From Chloroflexota bacterium (GTDB taxonomy: Bacteria > Chloroflexota > Dehalococcoidia > JACPQD01): a stretch of DNA of 38,239 nt. The stretch is from positions 1 through 38,239 of the forward strand of contig JACPQD010000041.1 of NCBI GenBank assembly GCA_016190665.1. Reading direction: 5' to 3'. Position 1 is the first letter of the stretch; each line of letters starts with the position of its first letter. The notes under the pieces were generated by a model. It saw nothing but the letters and a program-made list of their open reading frames with translations, was not told the DNA's origin and made no database searches. Positions 7,381 to 14,935 of the stretch are shown here, piece after piece. The position numbers and the translations under genes were made by a program.

Positions 7381-8751
7381 CTATTCCCACCCCAGCCACA
7401 GCTTGCCCCCCTCGGGCAGAACGTCCAGCGGCTCTCCGGCGAACTTCCTGGTCAGGGCGCCTTCCAGGGTCTCGATAGGCACGCGTATCTGCTTCATGCT
7501 ATCGCGCTCGCGGATGGTGACGGCGTTGTCCTCCAGCGTCTGGAAGTCGATGGTGACGTCGTAGGGCGTGCCGATCTCGTCCTGACGCCGGTAGCGACGG
7601 CCGATGCTCTGGGTGTCGTCGTACTGGACCATGAAGGATTTTCGCAGCTTGGCAGCGATCTCCTTGCTCAGGTTAGCCAGCGGCTCCTTTTTGCTTAAGG
7701 GAAGAATCGCCGCTTTGATGGGCGCCAGGCTGGGATGCAGGCGCAGCACCACCCGCGTCCCTTCCTTGTCCGGCTCCTCATCGTAGGCGTCGATGAGGCA
7801 AGCCAGCACGGAGCGATCGACGCCCGCCGAGGGCTCGATGACGTAGGGATAGAAGTGTTGCCCTGACTCCTCGTCGAAATAGGTCAGGTCCTTGCCGCTG
7901 TAGGCGGCGTGCTGCTTGAGATCGAAGTCGCTGCGGTTGGCGATGCCCTCCAACTCCGACCAGCCCATGGGGAAAAGGTACTCCACGTCGGTGCAGGACT
8001 TGGCGTAGTGGGCGAGCTCCTCCTTGCTGTGCTGGCAGAGGTGCAGGTTCTCCCGGCGAATGCCCAGGTCCACGTACCAGTTGAGCCGCGCCTCCACCCA
8101 GTGCTCAAACCATTCCTCGTCGGCGCCCGGCTTGACGAAGTACTCGCACTCCATCTGCTCGAACTCGCGGGTGCGGAAGGTGAAGTTGCCCGGCGTGATC
8201 TCGTTGCGGAAGGACTTGCCTATCTGAGCGATGCCGAAGGGCAGCTTCTTGCGGCTGCTGGTCAGCACGCTGGCGAAGTTGACGAAGATGCCCTGGGCCG
8301 TCTCCGGGCGCATGTATACGACCGCGGCGTCATCCTCAACCGGTCCCATGAAGGTCTTGAACATGAGGTTGAACATGCGGGGCGCGGAAAGCTCGCCGCC
8401 GCAAGCGGGGCAGCGCGCTTCCTGAAGATCATCGGCGCGCCAGCGCTGGTGGCACTGCCTGCACTCCACCAGGGGGTCGGCGAAGCTCTCGATGTGGCCG
8501 CTGGCCTCCCAGGTCTTCGGATGCATCAGGATGGCGGCGTCCAGCCCGACCATGTCGTCGCGCTCCTGGACCATCGTCTTCCACCAGGCCCGCTTGACGT
8601 TGTTCTTCAGCTCGACGCCCAGCGGGCCGTAGTCCCAGCAACTGCCCAGGCCGCCGTAGATTTCGCTGCTCTGGAATATGAAGCCGCGCCGCTTGCACAA
8701 TGAGACGATAGTGTCCATGTCCACCTGGCGCGACATCTGACGTAAGACCAT
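7381..8751 (-). CDS. glyS: Glycyl-tRNA synthetase (class II, alpha2 type)
   Basis: Charges tRNA-Gly in the cytoplasm. The 456-residue protein is the homodimeric type: [38 protein letters not shown] at the N-terminus, zinc-binding CRQC...CPACGGE around residues 97-119, class II motif 2 in the [10 protein letters not shown] / TREFEQME stretch, and motif 3 near [14 protein letters not shown]. The C-terminal anticodon-binding domain includes [20 protein letters not shown] and [27 protein letters not shown]. The start ATG 8751 has GGAGG 4-6 nt upstream. It heads a minus-strand run that continues into toxin-antitoxin genes. No T-box leader (no AGGGTGGNACC core) was found upstream. Confidence 0.96.
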   Translation of the reverse strand: MVLRQMSRQVDMDTIVSLCKRRGFIFQSSEIYGGLGSCWDYGPLGVELKNNVKRAWWKTMVQERDDMVGLDAAILMHPKTWEASGHIESFADPLVECRQCHQRWRADDLQEARCPACGGELSAPRMFNLMFKTFMGPVEDDAAVVYMRPETAQGIFVNFASVLTSSRKKLPFGIAQIGKSFRNEITPGNFTFRTREFEQMECEYFVKPGADEEWFEHWVEARLNWYVDLGIRRENLHLCQHSKEELAHYAKSCTDVEYLFPMGWSELEGIANRSDFDLKQHAAYSGKDLTYFDEESGQHFYPYVIEPSAGVDRSVLACLIDAYDEEPDKEGTRVVLRLHPSLAPIKAAILPLSKKEPLANLSKEIAAKLRKSFMVQYDDTQSIGRRYRRQDEIGTPYDVTIDFQTLEDNAVTIRERDSMKQIRVPIETLEGALTRKFAGEPLDVLPEGGKLWLGWE

Positions 8752-8769
8752 GGTTCCTCCGTGATTCTC

Positions 8770-8973
8770 AATGATGAATGATAAATGATGAGTGAGGAAT
8801 GGGGAATGAGGAAGCCAGCGGTTAGGGGCTGGGAGTGGGGGTCAGTCCCCGTGCCCTGACTCCTGGCGCCCGACCTCCATCATTCCGCATTTTCCTATGC
8901 GAAGACAAGAACGATAAATGATCAGGGAAATCGGGGCAGTCGCGGACCCATTCCGCATTTATCATTCATCATT
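8770..8973. repeat. Intergenic element with 18-bp perfect inverted termini
   Basis: AATGATGAATGATAAATG at 8770-8787 is exactly the reverse complement of 8956-8973. The 168 bp between them is non-coding and contains further copies of CATTCCGCATTT-type words (near 8880 and 8949-8981) and GTGGGGGTCAGTCCCC. This fills most of the 360-bp gap (8752-9111) between the divergent glyS and moeB genes; apart from the moeB promoter nothing else is visible there. Confidence 0.7.
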
Positions 8974-9022
8974 CCGCATTTGCCTTCGGGAACTATCTAA
9001 AATTAGCAGTTTGGAGCCTAAA

Positions 9023-9063
9023 TGTCAAAGAATTTGACAGTCGAACCTCGGCTATGCTAGTTT
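9023..9063 (+). promoter_or_regulatory. Promoter of moeB-tusA with a dyad over the -35 box
   Basis: TTGACA at 9034-9039, then 18 bp, then an extended -10 of the form TGCTAGTTT (hexamer 9058-9063). A perfect dyad, TGTCAAA-GAA-TTTGACA (9023-9039), covers the -35 box and is a plausible repressor site. The moeB start is about 49 bp downstream. Confidence 0.55.
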
Positions 9064-9111
9064 GTACTATGGGTTTGCCTCAAATTACAACCTTCCGGAT
9101 CGAGTATTCTC

Positions 9112-9936
9112 ATGACCAAGACGAGTATTGCCTTCAGTGAAGAACAGATCAAACGCTATAGTCGCCATATCATCCTGCCTCAGGTCGGGGGCAAGGGCCA
9201 GCGCAAGCTCCTGGCGGGCAGCGTGCTCCTCATCGGCGCGGGAGGTCTGGGATCGCCCGCCGCGCTCTATCTGGCTGCCGCCGGGGTAGGCAAGCTCGGC
9301 ATCGTCGATTTCGATGTCGTCGACCTCAGCAACCTGCAGCGCCAGGTGCTGCACCACGGCCACGATGTGGGCCGGCCCAAGGTGACCTCGGCGACCGATG
9401 GTATCAGAGACATCAACCCCGACGTGGAGGTCGTCCCCTACACTACAGCCATCAACTCTGAGAACATCATGGATATCATCGCCGACTACGATGTCATCGT
9501 GGACGGCTCCGATAACTTCGCCACGCGCTACCTGGTCAACGACGCCTGCGTCATGGCCTGCAAGCCCAACGTCCACGGCAGCGTCTTTCTCTTCGAGGGC
9601 CAAGCCACGGTATTCCTGCCCGGGAAGGGCTGCTACCGCTGTCTTTACCCGACGCCGCCGCCACCGGGCCTTGTCCCCAGTTGCCAGGAGGCCGGGGTTC
9701 TGGGCGTGCTGCCGGGCATTGTTGGCTTGATTCAGGCGACCGAAGCCATAAAGATCATTGTCGGCGTCGGCGAATCGCTGGCGGGACGGCTCCTTCTCTT
9801 CGATGCCCTGAGCATGGAGTTCCGCCAGGTGAAGCTGCGGAAGAATCCGGGCTGCCCCATCTGCGGCGAGAACCCGACCATCCATGATCTTATCGACTAT
9901 CAAGAGTTCTGCGGCGTTCCCACCGCTTCCCACTAG
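9112..9936 (+). CDS. moeB: MoeB/ThiF/HesA-family adenylyltransferase
   Basis: E1-like enzyme that adenylates the C-terminal glycine of a ubiquitin-fold sulfur carrier (MoaD, ThiS or similar). The 274-residue protein has YSRHIILPQVGGKGQ at the N-terminus, the ATP-binding GAGGLGSPAALYLAAAGVG (about 42-60), DFDVVDLSNLQRQVLH, DGSDNFATRYLVNDAC, and two zinc-binding pairs CYRC and CPIC. No rhodanese domain follows, so it is the short MoeB/ThiF type. No MoaD or ThiS gene is nearby; instead a TusA-like gene follows after 2 bp, suggesting a sulfur-relay role. Symbol is by family; ThiF function is equally possible. Confidence 0.9.
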   Translation: MTKTSIAFSEEQIKRYSRHIILPQVGGKGQRKLLAGSVLLIGAGGLGSPAALYLAAAGVGKLGIVDFDVVDLSNLQRQVLHHGHDVGRPKVTSATDGIRDINPDVEVVPYTTAINSENIMDIIADYDVIVDGSDNFATRYLVNDACVMACKPNVHGSVFLFEGQATVFLPGKGCYRCLYPTPPPPGLVPSCQEAGVLGVLPGIVGLIQATEAIKIIVGVGESLAGRLLLFDALSMEFRQVKLRKNPGCPICGENPTIHDLIDYQEFCGVPTASH

Positions 9937-9938
9937 AA

Positions 9939-10187
9939 TTGGCGGATAGAGTGTCCGAAGAGTGCGACCTTGAGCTGGACATCAAGGGTGAGGTCTGCCC
10001 CTTCACGTTCGTTAAGTCCAAGCTTGCCATAGAGGAGCTGGAGACCGGCCAGGTGCTCCGCGTGATTGTGGACCATCTGCCCGCCATCGAGAATGTCCCT
10101 CGCAGCATGACCCACGAGGGTCATGAGATTATCAGCGTCAGCAGGATCAACGACACGGATTGGGCGATCCTGGTCAGGAAGGCGTAG
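9939..10187 (+). CDS. TusA/SirA-family sulfurtransferase
   Basis: Small sulfur-relay protein of the TusA/YedF family, 82 residues: LDIKGEVCPFTFVKSKLAIEELETGQVLRVIVDH, with the persulfide-carrying Cys in the family CP motif (VCPFTFVK), then NVPRSMTHEGHEIISVSRINDTDWAILVRK. The start could be TTG 9939 (2 bp after the moeB stop) or GTG 9951; neither has a strong ribosome-binding site, consistent with translational coupling to moeB. The stop TAG (10185-10187) is part of a GTAGGGGC-type palindrome. Together with MoeB it is likely to handle sulfur for cofactor or tRNA thiolation. Confidence 0.88.
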   Translation: MADRVSEECDLELDIKGEVCPFTFVKSKLAIEELETGQVLRVIVDHLPAIENVPRSMTHEGHEIISVSRINDTDWAILVRKA

Positions 10188-10210
10188 GGGCGGTCCCCGT
10201 GTGGCCGCCC
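10184..10210. repeat. GTAGGGGC-type palindrome forming the tusA stop codon
   Basis: GTAGGGGCGG at 10184-10193 pairs through GGGCGG/CCGCCC with 10205-10210. The TAG of its left end is the tusA stop. The right end lacks the usual CTAC, so the copy is partly decayed. Confidence 0.6.
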
Positions 10211-10252
10211 ATCGAACCGGCAGCCGGAGACGGCCGCCCACGGAAATCGCAA

Positions 10253-10287
10253 GAGACCGCAGCGGTCTCAAAGACCGCTGCGGTCTC
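10253..10287. terminator. Perfect 16-bp inverted repeat between convergent genes
   Basis: GAGACCGCAGCGGTCT (10253-10268), a 3-nt loop, then the exact reverse complement (10272-10287). With the adjacent hairpin at 10295-10319 it separates tusA (plus) from the convergent tlpA-like gene (minus). No T tract; it may act as a bidirectional stop or be a repeat. Confidence 0.6.
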
Positions 10288-10294
10288 GCGCAGA

Positions 10295-10319
10295 AGGCCC
10301 CTGGCGTCGCCAGGGGCCT
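10295..10319. terminator. Hairpin terminator between tusA and the thioredoxin-like gene
   Basis: AGGCCCCTGGC, loop GTC, GCCAGGGGCCT: an 11-bp perfect stem located midway between the two convergent stops (10187 and 10345). No strong T run on either side. Confidence 0.6.
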
Positions 10320-10344
10320 GACTATTGCACGCCACTGGGGAGAC

Positions 10345-10893
10345 CTAGCTCCCCATCGCCACCTTGATCCTGCTGCGAACGGTGCTCTCGCTCATTTGTC
10401 CGACGGTCATATACCTGATAACGCCTTCCCTGTCGATGAAAAAGCTGCTGGGGAATAGCGTCACGCGGTAAGTATTGAACACGACTTCCCCCGGATCCAG
10501 GAGTATGGGAAAAGTCAGCCCCAGCTCCTTGACGAACTTGCCGGCGGTCTCTTTGTCCTCACGCTCATTGATGGCCAATATCACCATGCCCTGGTCCTTC
10601 AGTTCCTTCCAGACCTTTTCCATGCCGGGCATCTCTGCACGGCAGGGGTCGCACCAGGAGGCCCAGAAGTTGATAAGGACCGCCTTGCCCCGCAGGCTGC
10701 TGAGGGAGACGGTCTCGCCCGACAGCGAAGTCAAAGTGAAATCCGGCGCCGTCTTGCCCACGCGCGGCGCCACCTCCGAAGACGAGCCCGTCGACGAGGC
10801 GGCATAGCCTTCATCCTGGCATCCCGCGGCGAGAAGCAGCACGAGGGCCAGCCCCATAATCGGGGCCAATTTCTTCATATCCAATATGGACAT
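10345..10893 (-). CDS. TlpA-like thioredoxin-fold lipoprotein
   Basis: Extracytoplasmic thiol-disulfide protein of the TlpA/ResA/AhpC-TSA class. After a hydrophobic signal ending in the lipobox LLLAAGC it has a polar Ser-rich linker, then APDFTLTSLSGETVSLSSLRGKAVLINFWASWCDPCRAEMPGM, whose WCDPC is the redox active site, and later FPSSFFIDREGVIR with the cis-proline. The likely role is reducing or maturing exported proteins, for example haem or copper proteins. ATG 10893 is chosen because GAGGTG lies 5 nt upstream; a TTG at 10908 overlaps the queA stop, and ATG 10878 is also possible. It is probably translated as the last gene of the queA unit. Confidence 0.9.
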   Translation of the reverse strand: MSILDMKKLAPIMGLALVLLLAAGCQDEGYAASSTGSSSEVAPRVGKTAPDFTLTSLSGETVSLSSLRGKAVLINFWASWCDPCRAEMPGMEKVWKELKDQGMVILAINEREDKETAGKFVKELGLTFPILLDPGEVVFNTYRVTLFPSSFFIDREGVIRYMTVGQMSESTVRSRIKVAMGS

Positions 10894-10904
10894 CTCCCCA
10901 CCTC

Positions 10905-11927
10905 TCAAAAGATCGCCATGGCATCGCCAAAGCTGTAGAATCGATATCCGGAGTCGATGGCCTTCTGGTAGGCCCGCAGCACGAACTCCCTGCCCGCGAA
11001 GGCGGAGACCAGCATGAGCAGGCTGGAACGGGGCAGATGGAAGTTGGTGATCAGCCCGTCGATAGATTTGAACTCATGTCCGGGCAGGATGAGAAGATTC
11101 GCCCAGCCCTTGAAGCGGCCATCCTCTCCAGCCAAAGCCGCCTGCTCCAGCGCGCGCACCGCCGTCGTTCCGGCGGCGATAATGCGCCGCCCTTCCCGCC
11201 GGGCCTTGGCGAGCTTCGAAGCCACTTCCTCGCTCACCTCGCAGTACTCCTGATGCATATCGTGCTGGCGCGGGTCCTCGACGCGCACCGGCCGAAAGGA
11301 ATCCAGGCCGACGTGCAGCGTGACGAACTCTATGTCGACGCCCCTGGCCCGGAGGCTTTCCAACAGCTCCGGCGTGAAGTGGAGTCCCGCCGTAGGGGCA
11401 GCCACGCTGCCTTTCTCCCGCGCGTACACCGTCTGATAGCGCTCCGGGCAGTCCAATCGCGCGTGAATGTAGGGCGGCAGTGGCACCTCCCCCAGAGCCT
11501 CCAGGTGCTCCTCCGGGCAAAACCGGACCAGGCGCGTGCCGTGCGCCGTCCTCTCCAGCACCTCCCCTTGAGCCCACCGGCCGTTGCCGGCTCCATTACC
11601 GATGTACAGCCTCGCCCCTACCGCCACTTTGCGTCCCGGCCGCACCAGGGTCTCCCAGCGCCCCTCTTCCAGACGGCGCAGGAGGAGAATCTCGACCTTG
11701 CCCCCCGTTTCCTTCCGCCCCCAGAGGCGCGCCGGGATTACCCGGCTGTCGTTGCACACCAGCACATCGCCCGGTCGCAACAAGTCCACGATGTCGTGGA
11801 AGCGCCGGTGTTCCATGGAAGCGTCTGCCCGGGAAAGCACCATCAAGCGGGAGCTGTCGCGCGGCTCCACGGGCGTCTGGGCGATGCACCCGGGAGGCAG
11901 GCAATATTCGAAATCGCGGGTTTCCAT
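10905..11927 (-). CDS. queA: tRNA preQ1(34) S-adenosylmethionine ribosyltransferase-isomerase
   Basis: Transfers the ribosyl moiety of S-adenosylmethionine to preQ1 in tRNA position 34, making epoxyqueuosine. The 340-residue protein matches the QueA family along its length: FEYCLPPGCIAQTPVEPRDSSRLMVL at the N-terminus, LLRPGDVLVCNDSRVIPARLWG, the AAPTAGLHFTPELL segment, VTLHVGLDSFRPV, IIAAGTTAVRALE and TNFHLPRSSLLMLVSAFAG near the C-terminus. Length is normal. It ends just upstream of the TlpA-like gene and follows the DUF2905 gene by 11 bp, so the three form one unit. No preQ1 riboswitch was recognised upstream. Confidence 0.96.
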   Translation of the reverse strand: METRDFEYCLPPGCIAQTPVEPRDSSRLMVLSRADASMEHRRFHDIVDLLRPGDVLVCNDSRVIPARLWGRKETGGKVEILLLRRLEEGRWETLVRPGRKVAVGARLYIGNGAGNGRWAQGEVLERTAHGTRLVRFCPEEHLEALGEVPLPPYIHARLDCPERYQTVYAREKGSVAAPTAGLHFTPELLESLRARGVDIEFVTLHVGLDSFRPVRVEDPRQHDMHQEYCEVSEEVASKLAKARREGRRIIAAGTTAVRALEQAALAGEDGRFKGWANLLILPGHEFKSIDGLITNFHLPRSSLLMLVSAFAGREFVLRAYQKAIDSGYRFYSFGDAMAIF

Positions 11928-11938
11928 GTATGCCGAAG

Positions 11939-12169
11939 CTACCGCCTCATGAACCAGGCCACTACATTCATTATAACAGTTAGCATGATACTCAAGATGA
12001 GAAAGGTCACCAGCGGGAAATGGATGGAGATGTTGTCCCTCTTGATGGAGATATCGCCGGGGAGCCGGCCGACAAAAGGAATGCGGTCGGCGAAGATAAG
12101 CGCCAGTCCGAGAAAGGCGATCACGATACCCAGGATCAGCAGCACCTTACCTGCTGGTTCAAGGCCCAA
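11939..12169 (-). CDS. DUF2905 family membrane protein
   Basis: A 76-residue protein with two membrane helices: GKVLLILGIVIAFLGLALIFA near the N-terminus and FPLVTFLILSIMLTVIMNVVAWF at the C-terminus, flanking the conserved RIPFVGRLPGDISIKRDNISIHFPL. This is the DUF2905 signature; members are commonly found beside queA or ruvB in bacteria, and the gene here directly precedes queA. Function is unknown. The start ATG 12169 gives the family's normal length. Confidence 0.9.
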   Translation of the reverse strand: MGLEPAGKVLLILGIVIAFLGLALIFADRIPFVGRLPGDISIKRDNISIHFPLVTFLILSIMLTVIMNVVAWFMRR

Positions 12170-12245
12170 AGGGCGTCTCCTTGATGAGCGTACTTATAGT
12201 TTATCTCTCGCAGTAACCTTTGTCCACATTTGGATATCTGATAGG

Positions 12246-12277
12246 CAAGAACCTCCCCCAACCGGGGGAGGTTCTTG
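12246..12277. terminator. Strong hairpin after the M24-family gene
   Basis: CAAGAACCTCCCCC, loop AACC, GGGGGAGGTTCTTG: a perfect 14-bp stem 18 nt past the stop of the minus-strand M24-family gene and upstream of the DUF2905-queA unit. There is no T tract on the minus side, so termination may be weak or need Rho. Confidence 0.7.
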
Positions 12278-12295
12278 TTAGGCGTGCCCTGGCCC

Positions 12296-13609
12296 TTAGT
12301 ACACGCCCGGCAGCCCGCAGACGATAAGGTCTTTCATCGGGAAGCGATAGAAGACCTCGAATCCGTCGTCGGTGACCACGCCGCAGTGCTCGAGCTTCAC
12401 GCCGTCCTTGGTCCAGTTCTTGCCGTCCCAGGTGTAGACGCCGACCTCGATCGCAAAACACATATTCTTCTGGATGGTGAAAGGCGGATCGGACCTGGCG
12501 CGAATGTTGTGGAAGGGCGCTCCCGGGTCCCCGGAACACAACCCTATTTGATGGCCCGCGGGTGAATAGTATGTTCCCGGCTTGGGCCAATCTGGCCACA
12601 TCGGCTGACCCTTCCACATGCCTTCTCCCTGGTTCAGGACGATCTCAGTTATCTCGTTGCTGTTCCTTCCCGGCGCGATGGCGTTGGTCATGGCCATCAT
12701 GTATTCGTAGCAGTTGTGGTAGATTTCTTTCTGGAAGGGGGTCGGCTTGTCGCCGACGCAGAAGGTCCGGTAGAAGCAGGTCCGGTAGCCCTGAAAGCTG
12801 ACCCCGTTGATATCAATGATGAGCAGGTCGCCGGGCCTGATGAGTCTATCGGTGGGCATGGCGGGCACATTGTGGCCCGACCTCTCACCTGAGCAGATCA
12901 CGAAGCTGGGGCCCTCCAACTCCTCAGCGCCGTTTTGGAAGAGGGCCTTCGAAGCTATGCCCGCTACTTCCCACTCAGTTATTCCCGGCCTCAAATTGTG
13001 AGCCACTTCCCACATGGCGCCCTCGGTGATAGCGCCCGCCATGCGCAGGCACTCGATCTCATCAGCGGTCTTTATCTGCCGGGCCTCTTCCATAACGCCG
13101 TTGCCGTCGACGAGCTTGATGCCGGCCTTTCGGCACGCCTCGACGAAGAACATGTTGCAGGTATCGACGCCGCAGGGCTGGTTGCCGATGCCGTGGTCGT
13201 CGAGCAGGCTCTTGATTTCCCTGGCCGCTTTGTCCCAGTGGTCGGTCATGTATGGCACGTTCAGCCCGCGGAAGGTCGTCATCGGCTTGGAGTTCTTGAA
13301 GACCAACCTGCCCTTGTACCAGGGCATCAGTTCTTCTTCCCCCGTGGGCGTCTGCTCATCGACAGGCCCATAGGGATAGCCGTCGTCTTTGATTAGAAGA
13401 AAATACCTGCCGGGGCGGCGCCTCTCATAGTTGTGGCGGCTATAGAAGCCCAGATACCGGAAGTTGTCATAATCGAAGAGTATGACGGCGCTGAGCCCAT
13501 GCTTGTTCAGCGCGGCGTGCGCCCTCGTCAGCCTTTCCTTTCTCATGCGTTCCGGATTGTAGGCCCGCTGCTCGTAGTCGACGTTAAAGGGTCCGAAAGT
13601 CATCTGCAA
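12296..13609 (-). CDS. M24 (creatinase/Xaa-Pro aminopeptidase) family protein with an altered metal site
   Basis: A 437-residue protein with the two-part creatinase layout: an N-terminal domain (GLSAVILFDYDNFRYLGFYS) and a C-terminal pita-bread domain starting near EEARQIKTADEIECLRMAGAI. Of the usual five metal ligands, D266 (LIIDING), H353 (AGHQIGL), E388 (AIEVGVY) and E407 (KLEHCGV) are present, but the second Asp of the D-G-x(n)-D-x-x-RT motif is Cys278 (GYRTCFYRT). Creatinase itself has lost its metal ligands, so this may be a metal-independent C-N hydrolase, or an M24 lyase of the DddP kind, rather than a peptidase. Start ATG 13609 follows GAGGAGG-like purines. It stands alone, bounded by a terminator hairpin. 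Confidence 0.85.
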   Translation of the reverse strand: MQMTFGPFNVDYEQRAYNPERMRKERLTRAHAALNKHGLSAVILFDYDNFRYLGFYSRHNYERRRPGRYFLLIKDDGYPYGPVDEQTPTGEEELMPWYKGRLVFKNSKPMTTFRGLNVPYMTDHWDKAAREIKSLLDDHGIGNQPCGVDTCNMFFVEACRKAGIKLVDGNGVMEEARQIKTADEIECLRMAGAITEGAMWEVAHNLRPGITEWEVAGIASKALFQNGAEELEGPSFVICSGERSGHNVPAMPTDRLIRPGDLLIIDINGVSFQGYRTCFYRTFCVGDKPTPFQKEIYHNCYEYMMAMTNAIAPGRNSNEITEIVLNQGEGMWKGQPMWPDWPKPGTYYSPAGHQIGLCSGDPGAPFHNIRARSDPPFTIQKNMCFAIEVGVYTWDGKNWTKDGVKLEHCGVVTDDGFEVFYRFPMKDLIVCGLPGVY

Positions 13610-13805
13610 AACCTCCTCAGAAGAATTCCCTAATGTGACAGCATCCTTATGATGTGCCGCGCCAGGCTTTCTTTGATTTCTCGATGGCGGGGAACAGGCT
13701 GGGAAACCTTCGTCACTGGATTATGATATCAGTCGTGATTCTGACCATGCCTCAGCTCGACACATCCCATTCGCCTTATGGTCCTGATCAGATCGACCCG
13801 TTTCA

Positions 13806-13991
13806 TCAGACAACCAGCTCGCCGACCTTGCGAACGGACGGAATACGCCCGCTGGTAAGTTCATCGTAGATGTCCTTGAGGTTCTCTTTCAGTTCCGCCA
13901 GTGTTTCGCCTTGGGTCCGGTAGTCCGGATACTCCTCAAGCCATCCGATCCACATGTCGTCTTCCTGGTAGTAAGTGAATCTGGTCTTCAT
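13806..13991 (-). CDS. HicB-like antitoxin (orphan)
   Basis: A 61-residue HicB-type protein: MKTRFTYYQEDDMWIGWLEEYPDYRTQGETLAELKENLKDIYDELTSG, ending IPSVRKVGELVV. ATG 13991 is chosen because GAGGGAG lies 6 nt upstream and the family begins here. In the same frame an upstream start at 14144 would add the N-terminal 43 residues of a different antitoxin, a junction created by truncation. No HicA follows. Its last 15 codons recur as a remnant at 16346-16402, showing that a second copy once existed. Confidence 0.82.
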   Translation of the reverse strand: MKTRFTYYQEDDMWIGWLEEYPDYRTQGETLAELKENLKDIYDELTSGRIPSVRKVGELVV

Positions 13992-14144
13992 CTTCGTCTC
14001 CCTCGCGGACGAACGTCTCAGCGTGACGACATTGGTCCCTTCATCAAGGATTCGCTTGTAGTACTTGCCGCGAACGGCCTTGGAATAGTCGGAATCATAT
14101 TCAGGGCGCAATTCGTCAGCAGTCTTCTTCCCTTTGGCTTTCAT
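13992..14144 (-). pseudogene. 5' fragment of an antitoxin-like gene (DELRPEYDxDY type)
   Basis: About 42 codons (KGKKTADELRPEYDSDYSK...YYKRILDEGTNVVTL) match the first half of the intact gene at 14936-15193 (KAKKMSDELRPEYDFDYGK...YYRRILEEGANAVML). After VVTL the paralogue continues EKDVAKAFVDSAAVNDALRSLLDL, whereas here the sequence switches to the hicB leader and its ribosome-binding site, in frame. The ATG at 14144 overlaps the DUF2283 stop (ATGA), so a fused 112-residue product could still be made, but the fragment looks like a deletion remnant. Confidence 0.75.
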
Positions 14145-14359
14145 GTCGTTTGGTGAGTGGCTTTCTCTTCTATCTGCTCGTACGATAAGAACGGAAGGCT
14201 TGTTTGTTGCCGGGCATGCTCAATCGTCATCGCGACCAGATTACCCGAACGGTCCAGATCGATGTAGATGTTCTCATTTATCTCTTTGGTTTCCGCGATG
14301 CTACGGTCGGAGAACTCGACGAGGGCCGTATCGGTATCTAAGAAGTATTTGACTTTCAT
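14141..14359 (-). CDS. DUF2283 protein, copy 1
   Basis: A 72-residue DUF2283 protein: MKVKYFLDTDTALVEFSDRSIAETKEINENIYIDLDRSGNLVAMTIEHARQQ, the full family domain. DUF2283 proteins are often encoded next to DUF4258 toxins and are thought to be antitoxins, but no DUF4258 gene is here. It lies between a ParE-type toxin (14400-14672) and an antitoxin fragment. Copy 2 at 15838-16083 is nearly identical over about 200 bp, including the DNA around SDRSIAETKEINENIYIDLD, so the duplication is recent. Confidence 0.85.
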   Translation of the reverse strand: MKVKYFLDTDTALVEFSDRSIAETKEINENIYIDLDRSGNLVAMTIEHARQQTSLPFLSYEQIEEKATHQTT

Positions 14360-14399
14360 TCAGTTTCTCGACCGGGCGCCGAAACGTTTTGTCGGGCGC

Positions 14400-14672
14400 T
14401 TAACAACGTTCCTCGAATCTTTCCGAAATGCCCTCAAACAAGCGTTTGCCGTGTATGACAGCGACCATCAGGACTTCGTGATTCTCGATGCGGTAGACCA
14501 GGCGGTAACTGTAAACGAACCGTTCCCTGACTTTCGAGTCGATGAGTTCCGGCACGGCCCTCCCGGCCAAAGGAAACTCCCTTATGTTCTCAACAGTCTC
14601 GAGGACCTTAGCAACAACAATCCGGCCATATGCTGGTGAATCCCGACCTATGTACTCCGCTATGGAATCCAC
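14400..14672 (-). CDS. ParE/RelE-family toxin with a missing or non-canonical start
   Basis: ParE-type toxin: DSIAEYIGRDSPAYGRIVVAKVLETVENIREFPLAGRAVPEL, then VRERFVYSYRLVYRIENHEVLMVAVIHGKRLFE. The first canonical start is GTG 14672, but the family's first strand, YKIAWSPEAIEDV, is encoded in frame just upstream (to about 14708), overlapping the antitoxin stop. Between an in-frame TGA further up and GTG 14672 I find no ATG, GTG or TTG. Either a rare start such as ATA is used or the start was lost by mutation and the toxin is silenced. The upstream antitoxin (14699-14887) is intact, giving the usual order. Confidence 0.8.
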   Translation of the reverse strand: MDSIAEYIGRDSPAYGRIVVAKVLETVENIREFPLAGRAVPELIDSKVRERFVYSYRLVYRIENHEVLMVAVIHGKRLFEGISERFEERC

Positions 14673-14698
14673 GTCTTCGATAGCCTCCGGCGACCAGG

Positions 14699-14887
14699 CT
14701 ATCTTGTAAGCCGCTTGCCCAGTCTCTTCTCGGCTTCTTCCTGTGTGACCGTCCCTTCTCTCTCGGCTCTTTCAATGCCTCGGCGAACCTTATCGATCAC
14801 ATACAGGTGGTACTGGATGTCCTCAATACTGCAGTCATCCGGAAGTCTTCTCAAGAGGGCTGCAACCTCATCTTTTGCTGTCGTCAT
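14699..14887 (-). CDS. Antitoxin of the ParE-type pair
   Basis: A 62-residue acidic and basic helical protein: MTTAKDEVAALLRRLPDDCSIEDIQYHLYVIDKVRRGIERAEREGTVTQEEAEKRLGKRL. The LLRRLPDDCSIEDIQYHLYV-KV-RGI--AE-G--- pattern is the common small antitoxin type found upstream of ParE/RelE toxins, and the second antitoxin at 15464-15652 (DRLPPNATWDDLMREIYVREVIERGL) shares the same layout. Its stop overlaps the conserved first strand of the following toxin. Complete and probably functional. Confidence 0.82.
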   Translation of the reverse strand: MTTAKDEVAALLRRLPDDCSIEDIQYHLYVIDKVRRGIERAEREGTVTQEEAEKRLGKRLTR

Positions 14888-14935
14888 TTCGGTAACCTCC
14901 GTCCGTGATTCGCGGGATTCGCGCCTGACCCTGTT

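Noticed and set aside
8752..9111. T-box leader upstream of glyS
   Set aside because: The T-box core and specifier stem were not found; the gap is repeat-filled.
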